Assembly (NCBI RefSeq): GCF_039545135.1
Contig: NZ_BAABRU010000010.1
Span: forward strand, 186,001 to 250,000
DNA length: 64,000 bases
Source: Herpetosiphon gulosus
GTDB taxonomy: Bacteria > Chloroflexota > Chloroflexia > Chloroflexales > Herpetosiphonaceae
Direction of reading: 5' to 3'
Part shown: piece by piece, positions 1-7,601 of the stretch
Position numbering within the stretch: position 1 is the stretch's first letter
How the letters are laid out: every line of letters starts with the position of its first letter
The notes under the pieces: model-generated
Told to the model about the DNA's origin: nothing
The model's input: only the letters and a program-made list of their open reading frames with translations
Database searches by the model: none
Program-made: the position numbers and the translations under genes

Positions 1-387
1 TTGATCAAGCTCGCTTAACTCAACAAAACGCCGACCCAAGGCTGGATCAACGATGGTTGCGCCGCGTGGTGACCACTGTTCAAGCACCACAAAATGATTA
101 AAATTCCAATGCAAAATTGCCGGGAGTTGGAGTGAGCCAAAATCGAGGTTTTGTAGGGCAAAGGCTCGCACAATCAGGCCATAATGACGGCCAGCAGCAG
201 CAATTGTTTGGGCACTCAAGCCATCACGCGATGGCCGACAGACCTCACGCGATTCAGCCACCGAGGTTGCTCGCCCCCAATAGGAGAGCACCATGGCCAA
301 ACATGCCGCACCACATTCAATTGCACTTAATTGGAGTAAAACTGGAACCCGCCGCCGTTTGAAGCTTGCCAACCAACGTTTCAACAT
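1..387 (-). CDS. C39-peptidase ABC transporter, N-terminal part (cut by window edge)
   Basis: The first 129 codons of a leftward gene that continues past the window. They encode a C39 (bacteriocin-processing) peptidase domain, which cuts double-Gly leaders as the ABC transporter exports the peptide across the inner membrane. I see Gln19 and the catalytic Cys25 in 'LQLSAIECGAACLAM', the catalytic His98 in 'NHFVVLE' and Asp114 in 'IVDPALG', all in the family's usual order. The ATG is preceded by AGG about 8 nt upstream. It lies 36 nt beyond the stop of a short HlyD-like gene and faces away from a double-Gly precursor gene, so export and leader cleavage of that precursor is the obvious job. The membrane and ATPase domains are not visible here. 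Confidence 0.88.
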   Translation of the reverse strand, partial: MLKRWLASFKRRRVPVLLQLSAIECGAACLAMVLSYWGRATSVAESREVCRPSRDGLSAQTIAAAGRHYGLIVRAFALQNLDFGSLQLPAILHWNFNHFVVLEQWSPRGATIVDPALGRRFVELSELDQ

Positions 388-423
388 CGCCAAACCTTGC
401 TTGTAGCGCAAGGTTGTCCGGGG

Positions 424-624
424 CTAGAGGTTTACGATCGGTGCACCAACCACAACTAAGCTGACAGAAAGCACCGCGACCAGCAACCACAAACTACGCA
501 GCAACAGCGGCGAAATCCGCTCTTGGACAACCTGCTCTTGATGATGAGCAACATATGAGGTTAGCGCAGCCGAGCGAAACAGAGTGGTGTTTGGAATTAG
601 GGTGGTTTGGCTGTGGTCATTCAT
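424..624 (-). CDS. HlyD-like N-terminal membrane anchor, 66 residues
   Basis: Short protein resembling only the N-terminus of HlyD/NHLM-type secretion adaptors: a cytoplasmic stretch with 'LFRSAALTSYV', a Ser-Pro pair, then one membrane helix 'LWLLVAVLSVSLVVVG', ending a few residues later. Full adaptors continue for about 300-400 residues with biotinyl-lipoyl and coiled-coil segments, which are absent. I chose the ATG at 624 because AGGAGG lies 8 nt upstream; an in-frame start 30 nt earlier has none. The transporter gene starts only 36 nt after the stop, so the missing adaptor body cannot lie in another frame here. It may be a remnant or a working minimal subunit; family assignment is moderate. 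Confidence 0.6.
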   Translation of the reverse strand: MNDHSQTTLIPNTTLFRSAALTSYVAHHQEQVVQERISPLLLRSLWLLVAVLSVSLVVVGAPIVNL

Positions 625-685
625 TGGGGTGTCCTCCTGCGAAACTGGCCCCATTTAACCACAGTTGGGTTTTGCCAACTAGCCC

Positions 686-709
686 AAAACCGATATAAAA
701 ACCGATATA
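686..709. repeat. Perfect tandem 12-bp repeat, candidate operator
   Basis: Two back-to-back copies of AAAACCGATATA in the divergent region between the export genes and the precursor gene, ending 21 bp before the -35 box of the precursor promoter. The placement is that of an activator site. The XRE-STAND regulator in the same locus is the natural candidate to bind it, but this is inference. Confidence 0.6.
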
Positions 710-730
710 GCGTTATCGCTCAAACTACGC

Positions 731-760
731 TTGCCAATAACTATATTTTAACCGTATACT
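731..760 (+). promoter_or_regulatory. Predicted promoter of the lanthipeptide-like precursor operon
   Basis: TTGCCA and TATACT separated by 18 bp, 56 bp upstream of the precursor ATG, which has its own AAAGGAG ribosome-binding site. This is the best -35/-10 pair in the intergenic region. Transcription would run through the precursor, the regulator and the LanM-like gene. Confidence 0.55.
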
Positions 761-816
761 AGGGCATCTAACAACCTCCCGATTAAACCCACCCTAAAAA
801 TCAAAGGAGACCCAGC

Positions 817-1044
817 ATGTCGCATGAAGAAACGATCAACGCGTGGAATAATGCTGATCAAAATCCTGAGGCTGAACCCACTAAACCCCAGCCAATGCCT
901 GCGAATCCTGCCGGAATGACTGAATTGAGCGATGAAGAATTACGCCAAATTCAAGGTGGTACCTTGGTCGATTGCAGTATCATCCCAACCATGACTTCGG
1001 TCACTAGTGCGGTTCCCTGCGTGGTTCATACCGACGAACAGTAG
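817..1044 (+). CDS. Lanthipeptide-type precursor peptide with double-Gly leader
   Basis: A 75-residue secreted peptide precursor. The leader (1-48) is acidic and ends in 'ELSDEELRQIQGG', the mersacidin/Nif11-like double-Gly motif read by C39 transporters and LanM enzymes. The 27-residue core is rich in Ser/Thr (nine) and has exactly two Cys, at core positions 5 and 20. Each Cys has a Thr or Ser four residues before it (T1-C5 and S16-C20), the spacing expected for two small (methyl)lanthionine rings. AAAGGAG lies 7 nt before the ATG. It is followed by its regulator and a LanM dehydratase and faces a C39 transporter. The mature structure cannot be told from sequence, and the visible modifying enzyme lacks a cyclase half. 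Confidence 0.85.
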   Translation: MSHEETINAWNNADQNPEAEPTKPQPMPANPAGMTELSDEELRQIQGGTLVDCSIIPTMTSVTSAVPCVVHTDEQ

Positions 1045-1100
1045 CCAATTAGCCAAATGTCCTTGCTTTCCTGACTTCCACAGCACACTGGACAGCGTAT

Positions 1101-3833
1101 ATGACTAAGCTTGATGCCTCTTTTGGAATGTGGCTTAAACAACGCCGAAAGACCCTCGATCTGACCCAAGACGAGTTGGCTCATTTGGTTGGCTGTGCCA
1201 CGGTCACGATTCGTAAAATTGAAGCTAATACGCTTAAGCCTTCAACCCAGATTGCGCAGCGCTTAGCCCAATGTTGTAATGTTCCCGAAGCTGAACATAC
1301 AGCATTTGTTCATTTTGCGCGTTCGGAAACAACCACTGGGCCAGTATGGTCTGATCAAACACCAGGTGCTGCACGGGTCAATTTTGTGGTCGATCAACCA
1401 CCCCATAACTTGGTTGATTTACCCAATCCATTGATTGGTCGCGATGGAGATGTTGCGACCATCAATGAGCGCTTGGCCAACGAGCATGTGCGTTTATTAA
1501 CTTTAGTTGGCCCGCCTGGGGTTGGCAAAACTCGTTTAGCGTTGCAAGTAGCCCAACAACAACTTGAGCGCTTCCGTCATGGGGTGTTTGTCGTAGCCCT
1601 TGCTCCCGTAACCAATCCCCAAGATGTGTTGAGCGTGATCGCGCAAACCTTGGGAATCAAAGAAACTGGCATTCGTCGCAGCTTCGAAGACCTCAAAAAT
1701 TTTTTGTACGACCGTGAAGTATTGTTGGTGCTCGATAATTTCGAGCAGGTTTTGCCCGCCGCTAGCTCAATCGATCAGCTGATTCAGGCATGTTATGGTT
1801 TGAAGGTGTTGGTTACCAGTCGCGAGGCTTTGCGCTTACGCCGTGAACGCCGTTTTGCAGTTGCGCCGCTGGCGATCGCCACTCCTGTCAGCGATGAGCC
1901 AAGCGCCACGCTCTCGCCAGCCGTCGCCTTGTTTGTTGAGCGAGCACAGGCCGTCAATCCCGATTTTGAAATTAACGAAACCAGTCTGCGTGATATTAGT
2001 GCCGTTTGTCGCCAGCTTGATGGCCTACCGTTGAGTATTGAGTTGATTGCCGCACGCAGTATGTTGCTTGCACCCAAAGCGATGTTGCGCCATCTTGAGC
2101 ATCAATTAACCGTCTTAACCAGCCGATCGTCTGATCATCCGCCGCGCCAACGAACCCTGCGTGATGCAATTCGTTGGAGTGTTGATCTGCTTGAGCCGAG
2201 CGATCAGCAGATGTTTATGCACGTTGGGGTCTTCCCGCAAAGTTGTACGCTTGAGGCACTTGCCGCTGTTGGCGCAGAGCAAGCTTGGGCGCTCGATTTG
2301 CTTGATGGCTTAAATACCCTAGCCGATAAAAGTTTGCTCTACGCCAAGGCTGATCAACAGGGTGAGACGCGCTTTGAGATGTTGAATGTGTTGCGCGAAT
2401 ATGCCCGCGAGATGTTGCAACAAGCTGGTTTATTGATCCAAGCGGCCCAACGCCATGCCCAATATTATTTGCAGTTGGCCCAAATCCTCCAAGCCGATCT
2501 CAGCCAACATAACCAACATGTGACCGCTGGCGATCGCTTTGAGCGCGATTTATTCAATTTTCGGGCGGCCTTAGAATTTTTCTTTACGCAACGCCAAACC
2601 GAACAAAATATCCAGCTTGCTACCAGTTTGGCCGATTTATGGTATTTGCGCGGTTATGCTGGCGAAGGTCGGCGTTGGCTGGCCCAAGCAATCGATCAAG
2701 CCCAAACCACCCAAACCACGCTTGAGCCAACCCTTTGGATCGAAGCACTCAACGCGGCGGGCTATCTCGCCTATCATCAAGGTGATTATGGCGATGCTGC
2801 TCAAACCTTCTCACAAAGTCGCCAGCTGATCGAAACTGCCAATGATCAGGTTGGTATGGCGCGAGTCTACAATAATTTGGGCTTAATTGCTCACTGGCAA
2901 GGCCAATATGCCCAATCTGAGGCTTTGCTCAACGATAGTTTGCAGATTTGGCGCAACCTTGACATGCCCATGGCGATTAGTAGTTTGGTCTGCAACCTTG
3001 GGGCACTTCAGCTTGATCGTGGTGAATTGAGCCAAGCTGCCGAGTTGCTTGAACAAAGCAAAGTGCTCTGTCAGCAACAGCATTATGAAAATCGCATCTC
3101 AATGGTTTTGCAACATCAAGGCAAATTGGCGCTCTACCGTGGCGATTATGCGACTGCCCAGCGTTGTTTTAGCGAAAGTCAGGCCATCGCCGAGCAGATG
3201 AGCAATAAAACTGTAATTGGTTTTGCCCTGATGTACCAAGGTTATACCACCCTAGCCGCAGGCGAATTGGATCAAGCAGCCTGTTATTTGAGCAAAGCCG
3301 CCCAGATGAGCCAAGATCTTGGTAGCAAGCACATGGTGTGTATGGTGTTGGCGGTGCAAGCACAGTTGGCCGTCGAACAAGCGCAATATCTGGTGGCTCG
3401 TCAATTATTTACCCAAGCCTTGGAGTTAGGCCGTAGCATGCAATTTGGCACAGGTATTGCCAATGCTTTGCGTGGTTTGGCGCTGGTCGATGCGATTCAA
3501 GGCCACTATAGCCCAGCGTTGGAGCAAATTAACCAAGCAATTCAAGGCTATCGCACCATCGGCAACCCCGAAGGTTTGCTCCAAGCGCTTGAAACCTTAG
3601 CTTTTTGTTTGGCAACCATGGGCTATGGCAACACAATCGAGCCGGTTGTCGCTGCGCTCGAACAGTTGCGCCACGAATATGGCTTGCGGCGCTGGAACAA
3701 TCAACAAGCGCGGTGGCAACAGATTCAACAAGCTCTAGCGAAGCCAGATCAAACAACCCTTCCAGCCGAGCCAGTTGTTGCCCAATTGCTCGACCAGATG
3801 CCCAGCCTTAAACTGCGTGAGTTACGCACATGA
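1101..3833 (+). CDS. XRE-STAND (NB-ARC)-TPR transcriptional regulator
   Basis: A 910-residue cytoplasmic regulator of the signal-transducing ATPase class. Residues 7-62 form an XRE helix-turn-helix ('LTQDELAHLVGCATVTIRKIE'-type). Residues 108-400 form an NB-ARC-like NTPase with Walker A 'GPPGVGKT' (137-144) and Walker B 'LLVLDNFEQV' (208-217). The rest, from about 540, is a series of TPR-like helical repeats. Such proteins usually couple ligand sensing by the repeats to DNA binding. It sits between the precursor and the LanM-like gene, overlapping the latter by 4 nt (ATGA), so it is probably the pathway-specific regulator. The ribosome-binding site is weak. The ligand is unknown. Confidence 0.88.
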   Translation: MTKLDASFGMWLKQRRKTLDLTQDELAHLVGCATVTIRKIEANTLKPSTQIAQRLAQCCNVPEAEHTAFVHFARSETTTGPVWSDQTPGAARVNFVVDQPPHNLVDLPNPLIGRDGDVATINERLANEHVRLLTLVGPPGVGKTRLALQVAQQQLERFRHGVFVVALAPVTNPQDVLSVIAQTLGIKETGIRRSFEDLKNFLYDREVLLVLDNFEQVLPAASSIDQLIQACYGLKVLVTSREALRLRRERRFAVAPLAIATPVSDEPSATLSPAVALFVERAQAVNPDFEINETSLRDISAVCRQLDGLPLSIELIAARSMLLAPKAMLRHLEHQLTVLTSRSSDHPPRQRTLRDAIRWSVDLLEPSDQQMFMHVGVFPQSCTLEALAAVGAEQAWALDLLDGLNTLADKSLLYAKADQQGETRFEMLNVLREYAREMLQQAGLLIQAAQRHAQYYLQLAQILQADLSQHNQHVTAGDRFERDLFNFRAALEFFFTQRQTEQNIQLATSLADLWYLRGYAGEGRRWLAQAIDQAQTTQTTLEPTLWIEALNAAGYLAYHQGDYGDAAQTFSQSRQLIETANDQVGMARVYNNLGLIAHWQGQYAQSEALLNDSLQIWRNLDMPMAISSLVCNLGALQLDRGELSQAAELLEQSKVLCQQQHYENRISMVLQHQGKLALYRGDYATAQRCFSESQAIAEQMSNKTVIGFALMYQGYTTLAAGELDQAACYLSKAAQMSQDLGSKHMVCMVLAVQAQLAVEQAQYLVARQLFTQALELGRSMQFGTGIANALRGLALVDAIQGHYSPALEQINQAIQGYRTIGNPEGLLQALETLAFCLATMGYGNTIEPVVAALEQLRHEYGLRRWNNQQARWQQIQQALAKPDQTTLPAEPVVAQLLDQMPSLKLRELRT

Positions 3834-5665
3834 ATTGGTTGGCAAGCCTGAATCTACGCGAGCGTCAGCAGCTTGGCTTGAGCGAACTTGGCGCTCGAGC
3901 CACCTCGCGCTATCAACGTTGGCGCAAGCAAGCTCCCTTCGAGCAAACGCTCTGGTGGCAGGCGCGGCTGGCGCTGGATGGATTCGATGATCAGCAATTC
4001 CAAGCACTACTAGATCCCGCCGTTGTCGTTGCTACCCCGCCATGGGCCGCAACCCTCGCAGCATGGCGCGAATGGCAAGCCCGCCCACATCCACGCTGGC
4101 TCAACCAACCAAACTTGGGCTATCCGCTGTGGCCAATCGTCGATTATTGCCTAGCCCAAATTGAACAAGCCTTGCAGCAAACGCAGGTTAAGCATGCTTG
4201 GCCTAGTTTGCAGGCGGCAATTGGCAAGGCATTGGTGCAACGCTTAGCCCAATTAACCGCCCAAACTATGGTGCTTGAGCTGAATGTAGCTCGTTTGCGT
4301 GGCCAACTCCAAGGCGCAACCAGCCAAGCACGCTTTGAATATTTCATCAAACGCTATAGCCAAATCGGCGATTTGCTCGATCTACTGGCTGATTATCCGC
4401 TGTTGCTGCGTAGTTTGGTGCACGAATGCCAAACAACGATTAACTTTATCAGCCAAATTGCCCAGCATCTTGCCCACGATTGGCTGCAAATCCAACAGCA
4501 TTTTGGGCTTGAGCTAGCCGAATGGATAGGTTTGGAAAGCTTAGGCGACCGCCATGCTGGCAAGAGTGTATGTCGCTTGGATTTTGCCAGCGGCCAACAT
4601 TTGGCCTACAAACCGCGTTCGCTGAGCACCGAAGTTGCCTTTAATCAGGTTTTAGCTTGGCACAACCAACAACCCCAAACCATCCAATTACGTGGTTTGA
4701 AGGTGCTCGATTGTGGCAATTATGGTTGGACGGAATGGCTGCAAGCCTTGCCATGCGCCGATTCGGCGGCGGTACGGCGTTTTTATCAACGCCATGGAGC
4801 ATTATTGGCCTTGCTTTTGGTGTTGCAAGCTTGCGATGTGCATTATGAAAATGTGATTGCCGTCGGCGAATATCCTGTTCTGATTGATCTCGAAGGCTTG
4901 TGCCATCCCCTGCTATTGAGCAGCACCAACGAATTGATCGAGGCTGAACAAGTTGGCTTGTTGCCACGCTTGCACTTTGCCACCGAGCAACATCCTGGGG
5001 TCGATATGAGCGGCATCGCGGGCAATGCCGATCAAACCCTGCCCTTGCCTCAGCCAGTGTGGGATGAGACCAATACGGATCAAATGGCGTTGCGCTATGC
5101 CCCAACCGCCGTGCCAGCCGCCCACAATTTGCCTACCTGTAGCAAACTCCAGATCGATCCGCTAGACTATGCCGCTGAGGTTGAGCAAGGTTTTCGCACC
5201 ACCTATTTAACCTTATTGAGCGCCAAAGCCGAGTTGTTGAGCAATATTCTCGCCGTTTGCGCCGATACCACAATTCGGGTGATTGCCCGCCCATCGAATA
5301 GTTATGCGATTTTGCTGCGCCACGCTAGCCACCCCAATCGGCTACGCGATGCGCTTGATCGTGATTGTTTGTTCGACCATTTGTGGCTGAGCATTCCTGA
5401 GCGACCTCATTTGAAGCCCTTTTTGCAAACCGAGCAAGCCGCCCTGTGGCAAGCCGATATCCCATGGTTTGGTACAACCCCACGTTCGCAAACCATTTGG
5501 GATGCAAACGGCGAAACTTTGCCAATTGAATTAGCCCAAAGCAGTTGGCAACGAGTCGAACTGGCGGTCGAGCGCCTGAGCCTTGAAGATTGCGCAAGCC
5601 AAATCGCCCAAATTCGCCATGCTTTTGGGACTAACGCTTCACCCAAATCGCCCCAGCAGCCATGA
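3830..5665 (+). CDS. LanM-type lanthipeptide dehydratase lacking the cyclase domain
   Basis: A 611-residue protein matching the N-terminal dehydratase half of class II LanM synthetases, which phosphorylates Ser/Thr of a precursor core and eliminates phosphate to give dehydroamino acids. Conserved landmarks: 'GDRHAGKSV' (D240, H242), 'AYKPRS' (K261), 'DVHYENVIA' (D336, H338, N341) and 'VLIDLE' (D353). The intervals match those I recall for CylM (D347, H349, N352, D364). The elimination motif R-x3-R-x-T appears as R483-x3-R487-x-S489, so Thr is replaced by Ser. Full LanMs are about 1000 residues and end in a zinc LanC-like cyclase; here the protein stops at the domain boundary and no LanC motif follows. 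It overlaps the regulator by 4 nt. Confidence 0.85.
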   Translation: MNWLASLNLRERQQLGLSELGARATSRYQRWRKQAPFEQTLWWQARLALDGFDDQQFQALLDPAVVVATPPWAATLAAWREWQARPHPRWLNQPNLGYPLWPIVDYCLAQIEQALQQTQVKHAWPSLQAAIGKALVQRLAQLTAQTMVLELNVARLRGQLQGATSQARFEYFIKRYSQIGDLLDLLADYPLLLRSLVHECQTTINFISQIAQHLAHDWLQIQQHFGLELAEWIGLESLGDRHAGKSVCRLDFASGQHLAYKPRSLSTEVAFNQVLAWHNQQPQTIQLRGLKVLDCGNYGWTEWLQALPCADSAAVRRFYQRHGALLALLLVLQACDVHYENVIAVGEYPVLIDLEGLCHPLLLSSTNELIEAEQVGLLPRLHFATEQHPGVDMSGIAGNADQTLPLPQPVWDETNTDQMALRYAPTAVPAAHNLPTCSKLQIDPLDYAAEVEQGFRTTYLTLLSAKAELLSNILAVCADTTIRVIARPSNSYAILLRHASHPNRLRDALDRDCLFDHLWLSIPERPHLKPFLQTEQAALWQADIPWFGTTPRSQTIWDANGETLPIELAQSSWQRVELAVERLSLEDCASQIAQIRHAFGTNASPKSPQQP

Positions 5666-5721
5666 TATACTGAGCCTAGTAGCCCTGCTACCAACTCCCT
5701 GAAACTTCAAACAACCCACCT

Positions 5722-5748
5722 TGGCTGGCATGTGCCAGCCAGCGTTTT
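5722..5748 (+). terminator. Hairpin after the LanM-like gene
   Basis: TGGCTGGC and GCCAGCCA arms around a 4-nt loop, followed by GCGTTTT. A modest intrinsic terminator separating the lanthipeptide-type operon from the dehydrogenase gene. Confidence 0.5.
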
Positions 5749-5775
5749 GGTGCACATACAAAGGAATGAATCACG

Positions 5776-7176
5776 ATGCTGTTGAATATTGCGACCTTAG
5801 TGCTGCTATCACTTTGGTTGGGGGCGATGATTGGCGGATTAGCGCTCATGCGCCAAGCAGGCCGCTGGCGCTGGATTGGCCTAGTAATTGCCGTGCAAGG
5901 CTTGATCCTGCTGGTATTTCAAGGCTTGCTCAGCACCTATCCAATTGGGATTGGCGACCCATTAATTCGGGTGAAATTTTGGGATTTGCTGAGCCAAGCG
6001 GCGGTCGTGCTCGGTGCGTTGGCTGTTGTCGCAGTTGTTTTATGGTGGCTGGCCAAACACATTCGCTATAGCATCGATCAGCAATTGCGCCGCCGTGGCT
6101 TAGCCTTATTTTTGCTCTTGGGCATGCCCCTAATTGCCACACCAGCCTTTTATACCATGTGGCAAACGAGCATTCCCGAGCGCGAACGTGAACGCAACCC
6201 CGATCTTCGCGCAATCAATTTGCCCGAAGGCTTTGAATGGAGCATCTACGCTCGTGGCACGATGGATAATCCGACGGCAATCGCCTTTGGGGCTGAAAAC
6301 GAGCTGTACATCGCCGATATTGCTGGCGATCTGTGGATTGGCCGCGACCAAAATAACGATCAGCAGATCGATAGTTTGAGCAAGTGGGCTGGCGATTTTG
6401 ATTTGTTAGTGGGCTTGGTCTGGCGTGATGGCGAATTGTATTGCGCTAGTTCCGGCAAAATCGAGGCCTTGCGCGATAGCGATGGCGATGGTGTGGCCGA
6501 CAGTCGTCGCATCGTGGTCGATAATTTGCCTTCGATGATTTTACAGCCACACTCCAACAATGGCTTGGCATTTGGCCCTGATGGCCGTTTGTATTTTGGG
6601 GTTGGCAGCACTACCGACGGTAAATTTGAGGAAAATGAATTGGCCGCGAGCATTTTATCGGTCAATCCCGATGGGACTGATTTACGCCCCTATGCCCGTG
6701 GCTTGGGCAATGTGTTCGATGTCGCCTTCAACGCCGATGGGGCGCTGTTTGGGGGTGATAACGGCCCTAGCTCGGTTGAGGGCAATGATCCACCAGATGA
6801 ATTTAATTATTTGGTTGAAGGCGAACACTATGGCTACCCCTACTTTTTTGGTGACCCGCCCAGCGACGGCGGCACTCGCGGCGCATTGATCAGTTTTCCG
6901 GCTCACACTGTGCCAACTGGAGTCACCTTTTACAGCGGTAATCAATATCCGCAAATTTATAGCGATAGCGCCTTTTTGACGCTCTGGCAGACGGGCGAGG
7001 TTGTGCATATCGAGGTTGGGCAAACCAGCAACGGCGATTATTTAGCCAAATCAACGACCTTTGCTGATGGCATGCTCTACCCGATTGATGTGATTACTGG
7101 CCCCGATGGCAACTTGTATATCGCCGATTTCGGTACGAGTGCAATCTACCGAATCACCTATAATGGAGCGCGTTAA
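5776..7176 (+). CDS. Membrane-anchored PQQ-type sugar (sorbosone/glucose) dehydrogenase
   Basis: A 466-residue protein. The first 130 residues contain four hydrophobic membrane helices. From about 150 a six-bladed beta-propeller of the soluble glucose/L-sorbosone dehydrogenase type follows, with 'HSNNGLAFGPDGRLYFGVGS' and repeated 'G.LYIADF' blades. Relatives oxidise sugars with PQQ and pass electrons to a cytochrome. Most characterised homologues are secreted without membrane helices, so the N-terminal anchor is a distinguishing feature. The next gene, a cytochrome c lipoprotein, overlaps by 1 nt (TAATG) and is the likely electron acceptor outside the membrane. Substrate cannot be read from sequence. 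Confidence 0.78.
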   Translation: MLLNIATLVLLSLWLGAMIGGLALMRQAGRWRWIGLVIAVQGLILLVFQGLLSTYPIGIGDPLIRVKFWDLLSQAAVVLGALAVVAVVLWWLAKHIRYSIDQQLRRRGLALFLLLGMPLIATPAFYTMWQTSIPERERERNPDLRAINLPEGFEWSIYARGTMDNPTAIAFGAENELYIADIAGDLWIGRDQNNDQQIDSLSKWAGDFDLLVGLVWRDGELYCASSGKIEALRDSDGDGVADSRRIVVDNLPSMILQPHSNNGLAFGPDGRLYFGVGSTTDGKFEENELAASILSVNPDGTDLRPYARGLGNVFDVAFNADGALFGGDNGPSSVEGNDPPDEFNYLVEGEHYGYPYFFGDPPSDGGTRGALISFPAHTVPTGVTFYSGNQYPQIYSDSAFLTLWQTGEVVHIEVGQTSNGDYLAKSTTFADGMLYPIDVITGPDGNLYIADFGTSAIYRITYNGAR

Positions 7177-7586
7177 TGCGACGATTTGGCTATTTCGTAG
7201 TGGCTTTGCTGGTGCTGGGCTGTGGCGCGGCCAACGATAGTACCAGCGTGGGCAATGCCGAGCGCGGCAAACGCATTTTTCAGGGAACCGAAGTGTTGAC
7301 CCTCGATCAACTTGAGGCATGTGTTGATTGTCATAGTGATGTTGCCGGTGAAGCAGGCCAAGGCATCGGCCAAAATCTCTCAAATATTGGCAATCGTGCT
7401 GCCCAACGCCCCGATGGCACAAGCGCGATCGATTATCTGCGGCTCTCGCTGACCGAGCCAGATAAAGAACTGGTTGGCGGCTTTCAAGAGGGCATTATGC
7501 CGCGCGATTATGCCCAAAAATTATCAACCCAAGATATTAACGATCTGATTGGCTATATGCTAACGCTAAAAAGTGGCATTGATTAA
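7176..7586 (+). CDS. Cytochrome c lipoprotein
   Basis: A 136-residue exported lipoprotein: signal peptide with lipobox 'LVLGC' (Cys16), then a single class I cytochrome c domain with haem motif CVDCH and a late Met ('GIMPRDY') suitable as axial ligand. Its start overlaps the stop of the PQQ-type dehydrogenase, so the two are translationally coupled and probably work as an oxidase-side electron relay on the outer face of the membrane. Confidence 0.85.
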   Translation: MRRFGYFVVALLVLGCGAANDSTSVGNAERGKRIFQGTEVLTLDQLEACVDCHSDVAGEAGQGIGQNLSNIGNRAAQRPDGTSAIDYLRLSLTEPDKELVGGFQEGIMPRDYAQKLSTQDINDLIGYMLTLKSGID

Positions 7587-7601
7587 GTGCGTTAGCTTTG
7601 A

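Noticed and set aside
388-654. A frameshifted full HlyD adaptor
   Set aside because: Only 36 nt separate the short gene's stop from the transporter start, too little to hold an adaptor body in any frame.
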